From Achaetomium macrosporum (Eukaryota; Ascomycota; Sordariomycetes; Sordariales; Chaetomiaceae): a DNA stretch of 64,000 nt. Made by a program: the position numbers and the translations under genes. Location of the stretch: assembly GCA_033296875.1 (NCBI GenBank), contig MU860063.1, forward strand, positions 1-64,000, given 5' to 3'. A model generated the notes under the pieces. It had not been told where the DNA came from. It made no database searches and worked only from the letters and a program-made list of their open reading frames with translations. Below are positions 21,694-33,300 of this stretch, piece by piece (the stretch's first letter is position 1; each line of letters begins with the position of its first letter).

Positions 21694-24600
21694 ATGGCAA
21701 CACAGGTGTTGGTGGCCCATACGGGCCAGCGCCTGCAAATAGACACGACGCAATTCTCCTCGTTAGCACCTCCCCGGCTTCTTAGCAAAGCCGACTTTCA
21801 TACTGACAATTTCATAGAGTTGATGGCCTCAAAGCCTCAGTCGCTCGGCAGACATCTATACCGGCTCAGTGTATCATTACCCTAACCCCGCAGGGGAAAC
21901 CGCTGAGGTTACAGACCCTGCAGACTGAGGTTGGTGCCCCAAATCTTGTGTCGGCGCGTGCATGAAGTCGGCGCTCTGACAGCAAGCGGCAGACGGAAAT
22001 ATGCGTCTACGACAATCGGCTGGTACAGGCACTCTCGCCAGGAGCTCCCCCCGCCCCCAAGTCCGAGCTTCCGGTCCCGAAACGATACAATGTTCCGAGC
22101 CCGCCAAATTCGATCGAGGACACGAGGTCCGCACAGTCGTGGCAGGAGTTATTCAAGACTCGGTGGGCATGGGCTCTCAAGCTGGTCGAGGACTGTCGAC
22201 AGATGGCAGCGGCAGCGGAGGAACGGTATAGCGAGTTGGACGTCATGTTACGCTGCCTCGATGCCGCAGTGACCAACTTGGAGTCCGTCATCAAGGGGCT
22301 TGAGCCCAAGTACGCAGAACTCCAAAAGTGGCTCCCGGCGGCACAGGCCGATTATGGCGCGCTGACGGCCGGGTGGGAGCAGTACCTGTCTCTTGCGCGG
22401 AGCATCCCCGTTTCGCCCGCTATGGTCCGGTTCATGACCGGCCGCGATGTCGCCGATGCCACCGGGCGCACACAGCGTCAGGTAACCCTCGAAGACTTGG
22501 TGGACCTGGAGACAGCGTGTAGAGCGGGCCGTCTTGCGCCTGCAGCACTACGCAAGTTTAACAACCGGGTCGCGGACCTTGAAAAGGCTGCATCCCGCCT
22601 ATTTCAGGACGCCGAGGGCCTGTTCCGCGAATTTGAAAGGACGGTTGAACGCTCTGCCATGTCCCATAGCGGCGAATCCGAGCAGCTCCTTCACGACATA
22701 GAGGCCTTGGCCAAAAAGATCAACACGGACTACCAGACAACGCTCGAGTACGCAAGCTCATCTCGAGATGTCCTGCTGCAGGCTTCCAAGATCGCTGCCA
22801 ATCACACGGAGCGCCTGTTGCCCAGTATGAGCAAGCGGGCCATGGAAATGGACGACCTGCTTCGCTACGCGACGCAGGCTAGGAACTCGCTGGCCGCGGA
22901 GTCGATCGCGTTCATGCGCAGTATTGCAGATATCACGGCTTTGAGCCATAACGTCAAGTCACAAATCAGTGCCGTGAGCCAGGAGGAGGAACTTGCTACT
23001 TTCGATTATTTACGGTTGATCCAGCAGGTGCCTTACATGTATGCGTCTTTCGTGGCAGAGGCGATCAGGCGCCGTGAATGGTACGACAAGATGAAGCAAG
23101 ACTCGTCCACCCTCGCAAACGAGATGGCCCTGTTTCAGGAAGAGGAAGCGAAGAGACGCAGGAGATGGTACAAGTCGATTGGAAACGCTTATGGGCCAGA
23201 GAATCCCAGCTTGGAAAACAATGTTCCTGGCTTGGAAGTAAACATCCTCGGTGACGAGGAGCGGTGGCCGGCCATGACCAGGAGGGAACTAGAGGAGTTC
23301 CACGTGCTCTTGCAGACTAACAGGGCTGATCCCGAGATCATCGAAGACATCGGCAAGGTGATTGCGGAGCTGAACAGTCCCACCAGGCAGCAATCGAAGC
23401 GGATGAAAGCTTTCAAGAACGGCAGCATCCACGAGGCCGCTCTGGGGCGGAGCGGATTGCTAATCAGGGGCGACGATGACCTCCTTCGCTCTCTTCAAGA
23501 CGACAAATCCAAATTAGAGAGCAAGCTGAAGACAGCCGAGAGCCGTGTGCGGCGACTCGAGGATCTGCTCCATCGGCAGACCCAGGCATCACGACCGAGC
23601 TTGAACAACGTCTTTCAGATGCCGAGCCAGCAGCTCTCCGACCGCGGTGACTCGACCATTTCAGTCAAGTCTCCGCAGGCGTTAGAAGATCGGAGAAGGT
23701 CGGTGGAAGGAACCGATGCACTCGCCCACCGAATCCAACAGCTGGAGGCTGAGCTGGGCGCGGAGAAGGAGCGCTCCGCGGGTCTCGAGAAGGACCTTGA
23801 TGTGCAGATCACCTTGTACAATGGTATCAGAGGCCAAATGGACGAAGCCAACTCCACCAAGAAAGACCTCTTGGAGAATCTGGAAGCTCTCAAGCGGGAA
23901 TTCACCGAAGAGCGGAAGTCGCTGGAGGCCGAGATCAAGCGTCTACAAGCGCGGTTGGAGGACACAGAGGACGAGATGGAACATTTCGGCGAGTCCAGGG
24001 AGAACGAGAAAGCTACATATGATGAGACGATTGACGCCCTGAGACTTGAAATTGAGAAGCTGAACAAGGAGAAAGACGAGGAGAGGCTCAGGATTGAAGG
24101 CCAAGTCAACGCTCTGAACACAGAGACACGCTTGCAGCGTGAAACCATAGAGGCACAAGAACGGCAGCTCCGGGCAATACAAGACGAAGCCAAAGGACAC
24201 AGCAAGAAGGCCAATGCGCTCACCGAGGTAGTGGACACGCAGCTCAAGGCGCTGCGGGCCCTTTGGAACCAGTTCTCGCCAGGTGAAACCGTCCCCGATG
24301 ACATCTCCGAGCTCATTGACAGAGTTTCCATGGAAGTCAGCAATGCACTGGAGAGGCTACGAAGCTCCGATGTCGACATCTCTTCACTCCGCTTAGAACT
24401 CGACTCGGCGCAAAGTGCTGTCAAGTCACTCAGCGCAGAAAAAGCGGCAGCGGCGGAACGGCTCTCGGCCGAGGAGGCGGAATCAGTTCGTCTCCGCGAA
24501 GCTCTTGCTGAAGAACAGGCCAGAGTCCTCGCGCTGCAGGGCAAGCTAACGGATACACGCGACCAACTCAGCCAACTGCGTGCTAAGGTTGCCGACGGGG

Positions 24601-26087
24601 AGAACGGCTCCGAGTCTCTGCGAAAGCAGCTGGAGGAAGAGGAGAAGAAAGCGGCGTTGGCGGGCCAAGAGCTTGCTTCTCTCCGGTCACAGGTCGGCAG
24701 TCTGGACGAGAAGACCCGGCATCTCGAGGAGAGACTACGGGAATCGCAGGCAAAGCTGGCAGACGTTACGGTTCGGTTCAACACTCGCTCAGAGCACGCC
24801 AAAGACCTCACGCAGCGCCTGTACTCGCACAATGAGCGTCTAACGCACTTACTTGAACGACTCGGGTTCTCTGTAACTCGGCACGGCAGCAGCATGGTGA
24901 TTCAAAAGGTCCCTAGGTCGGAGCGCTCGTCACAGAACGCAAACGACTCGGACCCCAGTTCATCGCTCCGCCGGTCGGGCACCGTCGGTAGCCGCGCCGC
25001 GGTTGTCAGCAGTCTGGAGCTCGACCTCCTTAACTGGGTGGACTGTTCGGATGCGGAGTCTGAGTTGGAGAAATATGATGCCTACATATCCTCGCTAGGA
25101 TCGTTCGATATGGATGCGTTCTGCGAGGTCGTGTATCGGCGCGTAAGGGATGTCGAGCACATGGCCCGCAAGTTGCAGCGAGATGCCCGCGCATACCGCG
25201 AGAAGGCTCATGTACTGCAAAAGGAAGCGCACGAGAAGATCGCGTACAAACACTTCAAGGAGGGCGATCTCGCCCTCTTCCTTCCGACAAGGAACCAGAC
25301 GACCGGGGCGTGGGCGGCATTCAACGTGGGCTTCCCGCACTATTTCTTGCGGGAGCAAGAGGCACATCGGCTGCGTAGCCGGGAGTGGCTCGTAGCTCGG
25401 ATCTCGCGGATTCAAGAACGGGTCGTGGATCTGTCCAAGTCGCTCCAGAATCCGCCGGGATCAGGCAGGAAGGGTGGCGATGGCGGCGCTGAGTCCGGAT
25501 CGCCCAACGACGATGACAACGACAACCCCTTCGACCTGTCCGACGGCCTACGCTGGTACCTGATTGACGCCGCTGAGGACAAGCCCGGGGCGCCTTCTAC
25601 GCCGGGCCTTGCTAAGAGTACGGTCGCGGCAAACAACGTTGAAGCCATGGCGGAACGGCACACTCACGGGCGAGCGGGGCCTACGGGAGGAGGAGCGGGA
25701 GGCCGCAGCGGCGTTGCCTCGGGCATTGAAGGGGTGAGCAAAACGCTGTCCAAGAGCCTCGAGAGCCGCCGGTCCAGCACGGGCTCTAAGAAAGCCCTGC
25801 CATTTGCGATTGGGGTTTCCAGAAGCCGGGATAGTGCCGCCAACAGCGAGACTAACTCGATGCGTGCCGTGGCCGCAGACACACCGGCGCCAACAAGCCC
25901 CACGCCTCAGCATGCGACAGCTCACGGCATATCGCGCCACGACGCACAACGGACTTCTACAAATGCTGCAGAAGGAGCGCGAGCGAGTGGTGGCAGCGGA
26001 AGGTTGACGGATGTCGGCTCTGGACAGCAGCAGGCACAGTCACATTCAGAGGTTGGCAACGATATGGATTCCCTGATGGGACCCTGA
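21694..26087 (+). CDS. atg11: Autophagy-related protein 11 (selective autophagy scaffold)
   Basis: Three exons (21694-21761, 21818-21929, 21993-26087) give about 1424 aa. The N-terminus MATQVLVAHTGQRLQIDTTQF, continued by splicing into VARQTSIPAQCIITLTPQGK and EICVYDNRLVQALSPG, is the ubiquitin-like start seen in ATG11/FIP200 proteins. A long region (about 560-1015) is Glu/Lys-rich coiled coil. The C-terminal ATG11 domain is near 1110-1200 (HFKEGDLALFLPTRN, WAAFNVGFPHYFL), followed by a low-complexity tail. ATG11 gathers cargo receptors and ATG1 kinase at the forming autophagosome in pexophagy and mitophagy. The third exon could start six bases earlier (21987). Introns are 56 and 63 nt. Confidence 0.95.
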
Positions 26088-26620
26088 ATGAGCAGCCGCA
26101 CCGGGACTTTTGCTGCTGACGATAGGCGTGTTGGGCAGGCCCGAGTCTAAACGCTGTGGCGAGCAACGTGTGGCATCCCTAAATCCTTACAAAAGGAGCG
26201 TCCGTAGAATTCGCTCGAGAGCCTAGACGTCAACTACGTAGTCGGGTCTGCTCACACGAATTCTTGACCGCCCATGAATTCCCTAGGGGTGCTGAAAGCG
26301 GTGGCTTGAACGAAGCCGGCAGTGGCTCTCCAACACTTCAGAGATATACAGACATCGAGCGCTTGTGTGCCTGTACACTTCAGAGGCTTACATGAGAAGG
26401 GCGGCTCTGCCCTGAGAAGTAGTTTAGCCGGGCTTGAGGTGGAGAACAAATGGCACGGGCGCTGTGGGCCAATGGCCATTGTGGATGACATCTCAGAAAG
26501 CGGTTTGGTATACACAATACAGATAATGAACACTACGTATGTAATCTTCTACAGATGTTTGAGTTCAGCGGTTAACGCTGGCAGTGCTTTTTTGAATCCT
26601 GAGACAGGGATGCGTTTCGC
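26088..26620. other. Intergenic, convergent 3' ends
   Basis: Between the stop codons of ATG11 and the mitochondrial ribosomal protein gene. No gene supported. Confidence 0.65.
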
Positions 26621-27613
26621 TCACGAAGTGGGTTGTGCTTCATCCTCGCTTGGCCCTTCGCTCAAGGGTAGAATCTCAATCGTCTTGCGTACAGGTTCTA
26701 GCCCAGTGCCGCCAACCGAGATCTCAACTTCCCATCGGCCGAGCGCCTTGACTCTGTCGGCTTCCTCTGCCAGACCCAGGAAGCGGATGTTTTCAGGTTC
26801 CAGAACGATGCGGCTGCCATCAACATCGCCAGCCAGTAGGGCCTTGATGTGGCCCACGATATCGGTGGCGGACACGGAACCATAGATGGCGAGAGGAGTA
26901 CTCGGCTCGTGCGAAGTGTCTGCGCTTGTGGACGCAACAAGGGGAGAGATGGATTGGGTCGGGGCAGCGGCGGCCGGTGTAGGTGCTGGGATCGGTTTGC
27001 GGCGGAAAGTAAGTGTCTCGGGAATTAGAGTAGTTAGGAGGGTGTGGGCCTTCTCGGGCTGTTGTTTATGTGTCGTCAGCGTCAGCTTCGGGAAGCAGAG
27101 AGGGCAAAATCAAGCACAGGGAACAGGAGCGAGCACACGTACCGAAGTAGTGAGAACAGTCATCGTTGGAAACGCGGGCTCTGCAACAGTCTCTGACTCG
27201 GCTGCCGCGGCAGTGCCAAATGTGGTGTCCCGCTCGCCAATATCATCGCGTGTCAGGCCTAGCTCACGGAAGCGCGAGGCCGTCATGTACTCTGCCTTCT
27301 TGTGCGGATACCACTCGTTGCGCATGCGCCCTCGTTCGACCCGGAAGATCGAGTCTGGCTAGCTTTGTCAGCTCCCGCAACGCGAAGAGCAATGCAAGGG
27401 AAGTGTTCTCGCACCTTTGCGACCGAACTTCGGTATGTCTTCGAGCAGGCGGACGACAACGCCCTGGTCCCGCGGTCGAAGGTGGTTAGACTTCGCGCGG
27501 GACTGCACAAGCGAGACGGTACTGGCGCTTCCATTGCTGCTGCCGAACGCCTGCGCAAGTCTCCGTATGCACGCCAGGCATGTCGGCGACCTCCTTATCA
27601 ACGGTCCCGACAT
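26621..27613 (-). CDS. mrpl50: Mitochondrial large-subunit ribosomal protein bL9m (MRPL50)
   Basis: Three exons (27613-27415, 27354-27143, 27058-26621) give 282 aa. The first 45 residues are basic and Ser/Arg-rich (MSGPLIRRSPTCLACIRRLA) as expected for mitochondrial import. The L9 core follows: DQGVVVRLLEDIPKFGRK, joined by intron 1 to DSIFRVERGRMRNEWYP and KKAEYMTASRFRELGL, which is the rRNA-binding N-terminal domain. The C-terminal part (SATDIVGHIKALLAGDVDG, ILPLSEGPSED) matches the fungal extension. All introns are GT-AG and short. Confidence 0.9.
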
Positions 27614-27950
27614 CGCGTTGGGCCGTCGGACAGGGAAAACTGACTGGTGCTGTTTGGCTGAAGCTCCGTCCCAAAAATCTCGAGACCCGTGGACGTGACG
27701 GGATGGGACCTGCAGCCGAACGGATAATCTTCGGTGTGACGCTGTGGGGTCAATGTGTGGGCCACCTTTTTAAGGTTGCTGCTTCTGAGCTGGGTAAATC
27801 CGGGCGTCCTCGACGAGACCAAACTTGAATGGAGCCTCCTGCGCAAGAACGGTGAGGGGGTCCACGTTAGGAACAGTACCGCAGTGTTTAGGCCTGATCG
27901 GCAATTATTATACATTTTTGTTCATAGGTTGATTTCATGAAACAGTCTCT
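27614..27950. other. Short intergenic region
   Basis: Promoter side of mrpl50 and 3' flank of the acetyltransferase-like gene, both on the minus strand. Nothing further seen. Confidence 0.65.
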
Positions 27951-29513
27951 CTACTGCCAACGACCCAGGTTTTGGCCGCGGCCCAACCGATCAAGCCAGC
28001 GTCCCAGGTCGTCCGCCAGGCCATCTACGGTTTCCGTCTCAACAATTCCGTCTTGCCAGCCCAGAGCGATGCTGAGTGCCCCCCCAGCTACGCCGGCAAC
28101 ACTGATGTTGACGGCAGCCCCAGCGACGGTGGCACCTTGGGACATGATGGAACGCTGAATCGTCCAGCCCAGAGTCGCCTGTTCGCTTTGCTCGTGGCCG
28201 CCGGGCATCGAGCCGATGTTGGACACCTCCCATGTGTCCTGCCGTGGCTTGCCCACTTTGTTCATCCAGAACTGCTGCCAGTCGCTGACCCAACCAAGCA
28301 AACCCATAATGTCGTCGTTTGGCACACTGTCCACGTGCTGTTTCATGCTGCGCCGCAAGTCTGCCGCTATCCTCCAGATCTCCTCCTCCGAAGGTTCCTC
28401 CCGCATCGCCGTAAGGGTGGGCCCGTCAAAGTTGTGAAACTGAGCTGTGACGAAAACGCCAAACGAGTTTCTGCCGTCGTCGGTCTGAGGACCGGCTTCC
28501 ATGAAGGGCCGTAAGTCAATGGGAGTCGAACTGCGGAACGCCTGCGCCTGTTCTCTGGGGACACGCTTGGCCAGAGAAGCCAGAACCAGAGCGTGAAGCA
28601 ACGGCGTAAGTGTGGTCTGGTTCGCTCGGCAGGCGGCGAGAACACGCGGTATCCCGACCGCTGGAACGGTGACGAGTCGCAGTTTCGTCCGGCATGGCTC
28701 TCGGGTGATGGATTTCCCAGTCCACGGCGCCCCATTCTGATCCTTACGGAACCAGGTGGGCCCGAGCTCGCGCCACAGCGTCTGGAGCAAAAACTTCCAG
28801 GACAGTGTGAACTTGACGAGTTCTTCCTGAGGTGGACCGAGCCTGCGAACACCGGCTGTTTCCAGGATGCTGCCAGAAAGTTGCGAGGGCTGGGGCGATG
28901 GGCGGTTGAGCTCCTTGAGGAGATTGACATGGAACAAGCTAGCGCTCCGTCCGTCCGCTATCGAATGGTGCACCGCAAACACGGCATCGAACACAAAAGA
29001 GCCTGGCTCAGACATCGCTGCCCAAACGACGACGGTCAGCTTCCATGGCGGTCGACGCTCTGTATCGGGCCAGCATTGATCGTGCTGGTCTTCGAGCATC
29101 TTGAGGAGACTCAAATCGCGAGCAGCGGGATCCGTATCTGGCTTCTCGAGGAATTTGATATGGTCCTCAAGATCGATGGACGGCCGCCGGACAAAGTGTG
29201 GCTTGGAAGTATGCTCGCCAACTATGCCGACACTCAGGGATGGGATGGCAAGAACGACATTGGCAACAGCGGTTTCCAACACATCGCGAATGGGTCGACT
29301 CCCGAGGTCTGCCAGCGGGATCGAGTACCGGCACGTGTTTACCACGCATTTGAAGAACCCGAGCTCGTGTCTTGACGACGAGTATATCTCGCTGGTGTCA
29401 TTGTTAGCCCCATCGGAGAGCAAATCGCCTTGACGGCTGGCTCGGATGGTCCGGATTTGGACGCATATGTACATACTACGGCCCGAGAGGGCGAACGAGT
29501 TCCGATGGAGCAT
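27951..29513 (-). CDS. Alcohol acetyltransferase / condensation-like acyltransferase
   Basis: About 520 aa as an open frame. The HHSIADG motif at residues 182-188 is the HxxxD catalytic signature of the acyl-CoA-dependent AATase/BAHD/condensation superfamily, and SRHELGFFKCVVNTCRYSIP near the N-terminus matches the start of fungal AATase-family proteins. The C-terminal half has TPIDLRPF and NSFGVFVTA, also family-like (DFGWG-equivalent region is not clear). Members use acetyl-CoA to esterify alcohols or sterols or to modify secondary metabolites; the substrate is unknown. The true N-terminus is uncertain: a branch-like GCTAAC and acceptor at about 29384 suggest that residues 15-41 may be an intron. 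No biosynthetic partners lie nearby. Confidence 0.75.
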   Translation of the reverse strand: MLHRNSFALSGRSMYICVQIRTIRASRQGDLLSDGANNDTSEIYSSSRHELGFFKCVVNTCRYSIPLADLGSRPIRDVLETAVANVVLAIPSLSVGIVGEHTSKPHFVRRPSIDLEDHIKFLEKPDTDPAARDLSLLKMLEDQHDQCWPDTERRPPWKLTVVVWAAMSEPGSFVFDAVFAVHHSIADGRSASLFHVNLLKELNRPSPQPSQLSGSILETAGVRRLGPPQEELVKFTLSWKFLLQTLWRELGPTWFRKDQNGAPWTGKSITREPCRTKLRLVTVPAVGIPRVLAACRANQTTLTPLLHALVLASLAKRVPREQAQAFRSSTPIDLRPFMEAGPQTDDGRNSFGVFVTAQFHNFDGPTLTAMREEPSEEEIWRIAADLRRSMKQHVDSVPNDDIMGLLGWVSDWQQFWMNKVGKPRQDTWEVSNIGSMPGGHEQSEQATLGWTIQRSIMSQGATVAGAAVNISVAGVAGGALSIALGWQDGIVETETVDGLADDLGRWLDRLGRGQNLGRWQ

Positions 29514-30367
29514 CCATGGAAGGAGTCAGGTATTATATGATGACAGCCGGGCTGTTTGTTCGGTCCTCATACCAACGTGCTCCTTAACCCAAGGACTGCC
29601 TGTCTGTCCGGCAGTGGTCGCTGAGAAGTTCTGTGTCGGCTCAAGGCAACGAAAAACCTGGCTTTATGTATGTTTCGTACCATACCTCCTTACCTTCCGG
29701 CTAAGGGTACATACCTTATCTATCTCAACGCATGGCCCACAACCGCCTTTGGTAAGTGCTCTCTGTGCGCCATGGAGGCCTCAACATCCTGGCGCAGGAA
29801 GATTCTTTTGAGGTTCACTCACCCCTTCAGGCTTCAGATCGGTCTATTCTTGAGCTTTACCTGGAAGGCGAAGAGCTTAAAGTTGCCAAGGGTCACGGTA
29901 CCCGAGATGGGCCGCTGAGCAAGCCTGAGATCGGAGCGCGGAGTTGATGAAGTGACCTTGCTGCCCAGGGCATGTGATGTTTGTGAGGTAGGTACGGTGG
30001 TTGTAACGTTAAGGTGGAGCCAAGCTGTTGGGCAGCGGCGGCCCCACTCGCCGGCGTCAACGAAGTTACCGCTCCACCCACTTGGCAGCTGCATCCAGGA
30101 CCGTGCTGTCGTGTTATCGGGCGCCAGCACCTCCCAACATATTGCATTTCGTACCACAGACCGCGGGGCACTCACTCGACTTTTCTGGCTTATTCAGTAC
30201 TCATCAACAATACAATGCAGAATGAAAGCGCATTGCTGTAGTTTGAGAACTGCGACCATTTAGTCCACCACATCTGTCCTTGTAATGCGACGCGCCCAGG
30301 TTTCCTTGTTAGCTCTCCTTGCGACCTCTGGCAATTTCCCTCGACACTGCGCCGACAGCAACATCTG
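29514..30367. other. Divergent promoter region
   Basis: Between the acetyltransferase-like gene and the membrane-protein gene. No gene supported. Confidence 0.55.
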
Positions 30368-33300
30368 ATGGAACGCGACAAGACCCAAACGGCCGGGCCG
30401 AGGCCCGTCAGCAGAGGCGCAGAGCCGAATACCCGCTTCATCTCTCCGCTTACCATAACCAGCGCGTCTCGCAGAAGGAGCTTGTTCTCGCGACACCGGC
30501 CCGAGGAAGGTGCGGCTCGCCCTACAAGCTCTGGTTCGGTCTCGGACACCAACGCCGCGTCCTCGAACAACACGCGAATTCCTGGCCCTGCTCAGCGCCG
30601 TCCATTCACTCTTTCAGATGCCTATCGAATGGCCGAGGAGGAGGAGGCCGCTCAGGGATCACCCAGTCCAGCCCCGCGGCTGTGGCGATCTCGACGCGAG
30701 TCCACTAGTCGGAAGCTCACGAAGAATCGGAACTCTGGCTCAATCGACTCCCAGCACCGTGCAGGGCTTAACGGGAAGCACACCGGGACCATTCGTGACG
30801 ACGGCCCTGCCGACAGCGGTGTTCCATCACAACAGAGCGACCTTTCGGACAGCACCTTCGACGAGAAGCTGCGCCAATATGCGCTCGACCAGCCAGATTC
30901 AGAGGGGCCAGTTCGCCGCAGCAACGGCTTGTTCTCCAGATCGAAGCTCGGGAATAAGATTGTCGAGACGGGAAGGGGTCTAGGACGAAAGACCAACGGG
31001 GGCAGCTTTGACGGCGCTTCTTCGCCTCGAGTCGCCAAAGCAACAACAAATAGCCCATCACTTTTGCGACGACTATCTGGGAGAAGGGAATCAAGCGATG
31101 CTGCTTCAGCTCGGGAGTCGGCGGACGGAGCGCAACCCGACCGGACTTCTCGCGAGGAGCTGCTACGGCGGAGCACCCATTCCCTCGCGGAAGCTGAAAC
31201 AGCTCTTCCCGAACCCCAAACTCCCAACAAGAGCTTTGCTTGGGAAGCCGATGCGGACTTTACAGCTGGCGACTTACAGGTGTCGGACAGCCCGCCAGTA
31301 GCTATCAAGCGCAGTAACACCAAAATTGATGAAATACGATCCTTGGAAGCCGAAGTCAACGATCGCTTTACTGGAAGCCCTCAGCATCGGCCACGGAATA
31401 CCCTGATCGGCAGCCTACGCGCCCTGGAGAGCGAAGTCGCCCTGAAAGTTCCCGACGTGCCTCTAGAGTCAGACGACGACTTTGGCAAGGGCACCCGGCA
31501 GGTAGCAGCAGAAGCTGAGAATACAGTTCCACGGCCCCGATCAGTCAGCCGAGCAAGCGCAATAGTCGACGAGCTTAGGTCGCGTGAGATCGAGAGCTTA
31601 TCTCGGAGAGCGCTCGCCGCAGCTCGGTTGGATGAGTTTCGGGAAAGGAACACAGGGACATCACGTTCACCATCGCCAGATATTGCGCGGAGGTCCAGCA
31701 GGGAGCCAATGCGAGCATCCTCTTCCCTCGGCGACAGGTTGCGGAGACAAGACAGCGATGGGCTGGCGAATGCGGTGCGAGCCCAAGAGGGTTCGGCCCG
31801 CCAGGTTCACTCCTCCGGCGATGCAGCAGATCCAGGCATCGGCCAAGAGACAAGCAAAGGCCAGGAGACTCACGGCAGTAGCTCACAATCGAAAGATGAG
31901 CCGCGCGATGTTTTGCGCCAATTGGCGGCCCGCATGAGCGTGAGCCCTGCGCCGGAAGTACAGACGATCGCGGATAGCGAAGCCCCCCCTGCTACTCGCA
32001 ACCGCGACGTAGCGGAAGGCGGAACTCAGAAAGGGTTGGACGGCGGCGCTAAGCGCGACGCTAGAACCGTCGCGTTCGTTGGGCTTCAGAGACGTTCATC
32101 GATCGAGTCGAGGCTTTCAAAACGGAGAAGCTTCGTAAATTCAGAAGCAGACCCCACAGAGCGCATAGAGGGCGAAATGAAGCTCTTTGCGCCGTTAGAG
32201 AACCAGTCGGAGAAGGGCTCGCTTCGGGCACCGTCGCCGGAGCCTGACGAGGAGGCGCCTGACGAGACGCCTAAGCCCGCCAAACTCGATCCCTTGACGC
32301 AGCCTACTCCTAGGGTTATAGGAGCCTTCGTCGAGACACCAGCAACCGTCAAAGTTGAGAAACCCGGGGAACCCGCCACGAGGACAGCTTCTGAGGACAA
32401 AGGGGCTGAACACCAAGCGACCTCCTTGGGATGCATGATGGCGGACGAGAGCGCAGATTCGAAGCCTCCGGTTCCTCCGCTTTTTAGAGAGGGAAAGGAT
32501 GGGACCGAGAGGCGCCATCATAAGCGTACACAGTCAGCTGGAAGCGACAGAGTTTCTGGCCGTTCATCGTCGCTTTCTACCCGCCGACGTGCCAGGTCGT
32601 TCTCCCGAGGTCGCCGCCCGCTGATCAACTCAGCCAGGCCGCCAACCGTCAAAGACGACCTTCTGGAAATCCGGCGGGCCAACCATATTGACGATTCGAC
32701 GCTGGACGACATCGCCGAGTTGTTTGGTCATCAAGGCCTCCTAGATGCGACCTTGGGCTCCGGAGTCGCGAAACCGGAGAATAGCGACAATGATGCAGGC
32801 CACAGGGAGAATGAGCTCGAAGCGTACGACCGCCTGAATCGTTCGCTCCAGACTGGCCTTCTCGGCATTCGGACGGCAAAGCACGGGATTGAGCAGCTTG
32901 AAACCAAAGTCTCGCAGGCGGATATCAAGGAGCATTCGCCCCATGCGGTTCATGGCGACGGCACCGGCAGAGCCTCCCCGTCAGGTCCGAGTTGCCGTGG
33001 CTCAAAGGCTGAGAATGATGCGGCAGTAACGTACATTCATCTGCCTCTCCCCCGTCTCTGGTATCGGTGGCCAACGTTTCGGTTCACATTCCTCGGTCTT
33101 GGCCTGTTTTTGCTTTCGCTTTGGTACATTGCAGAATCCTTGATGTGTTTCCGGTACTGCAAGCCGGAATACTGTTACCCCGGCATATCATGCGACTGGT
33201 CCTCGGATGATCCGCTCTGGGGCTATGCCATCCCGGTGAAGCTGGACCAGTGGGTGACTGGCGGACAAGGCAGGGAATTTGCGCGTCGCCTTCGCCCTGA

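Noticed and set aside
23615..24895. 426-aa minus-strand ORF
   Set aside because: Ser/Arg-rich antisense shadow of the Glu/Lys-rich coiled coil of ATG11.
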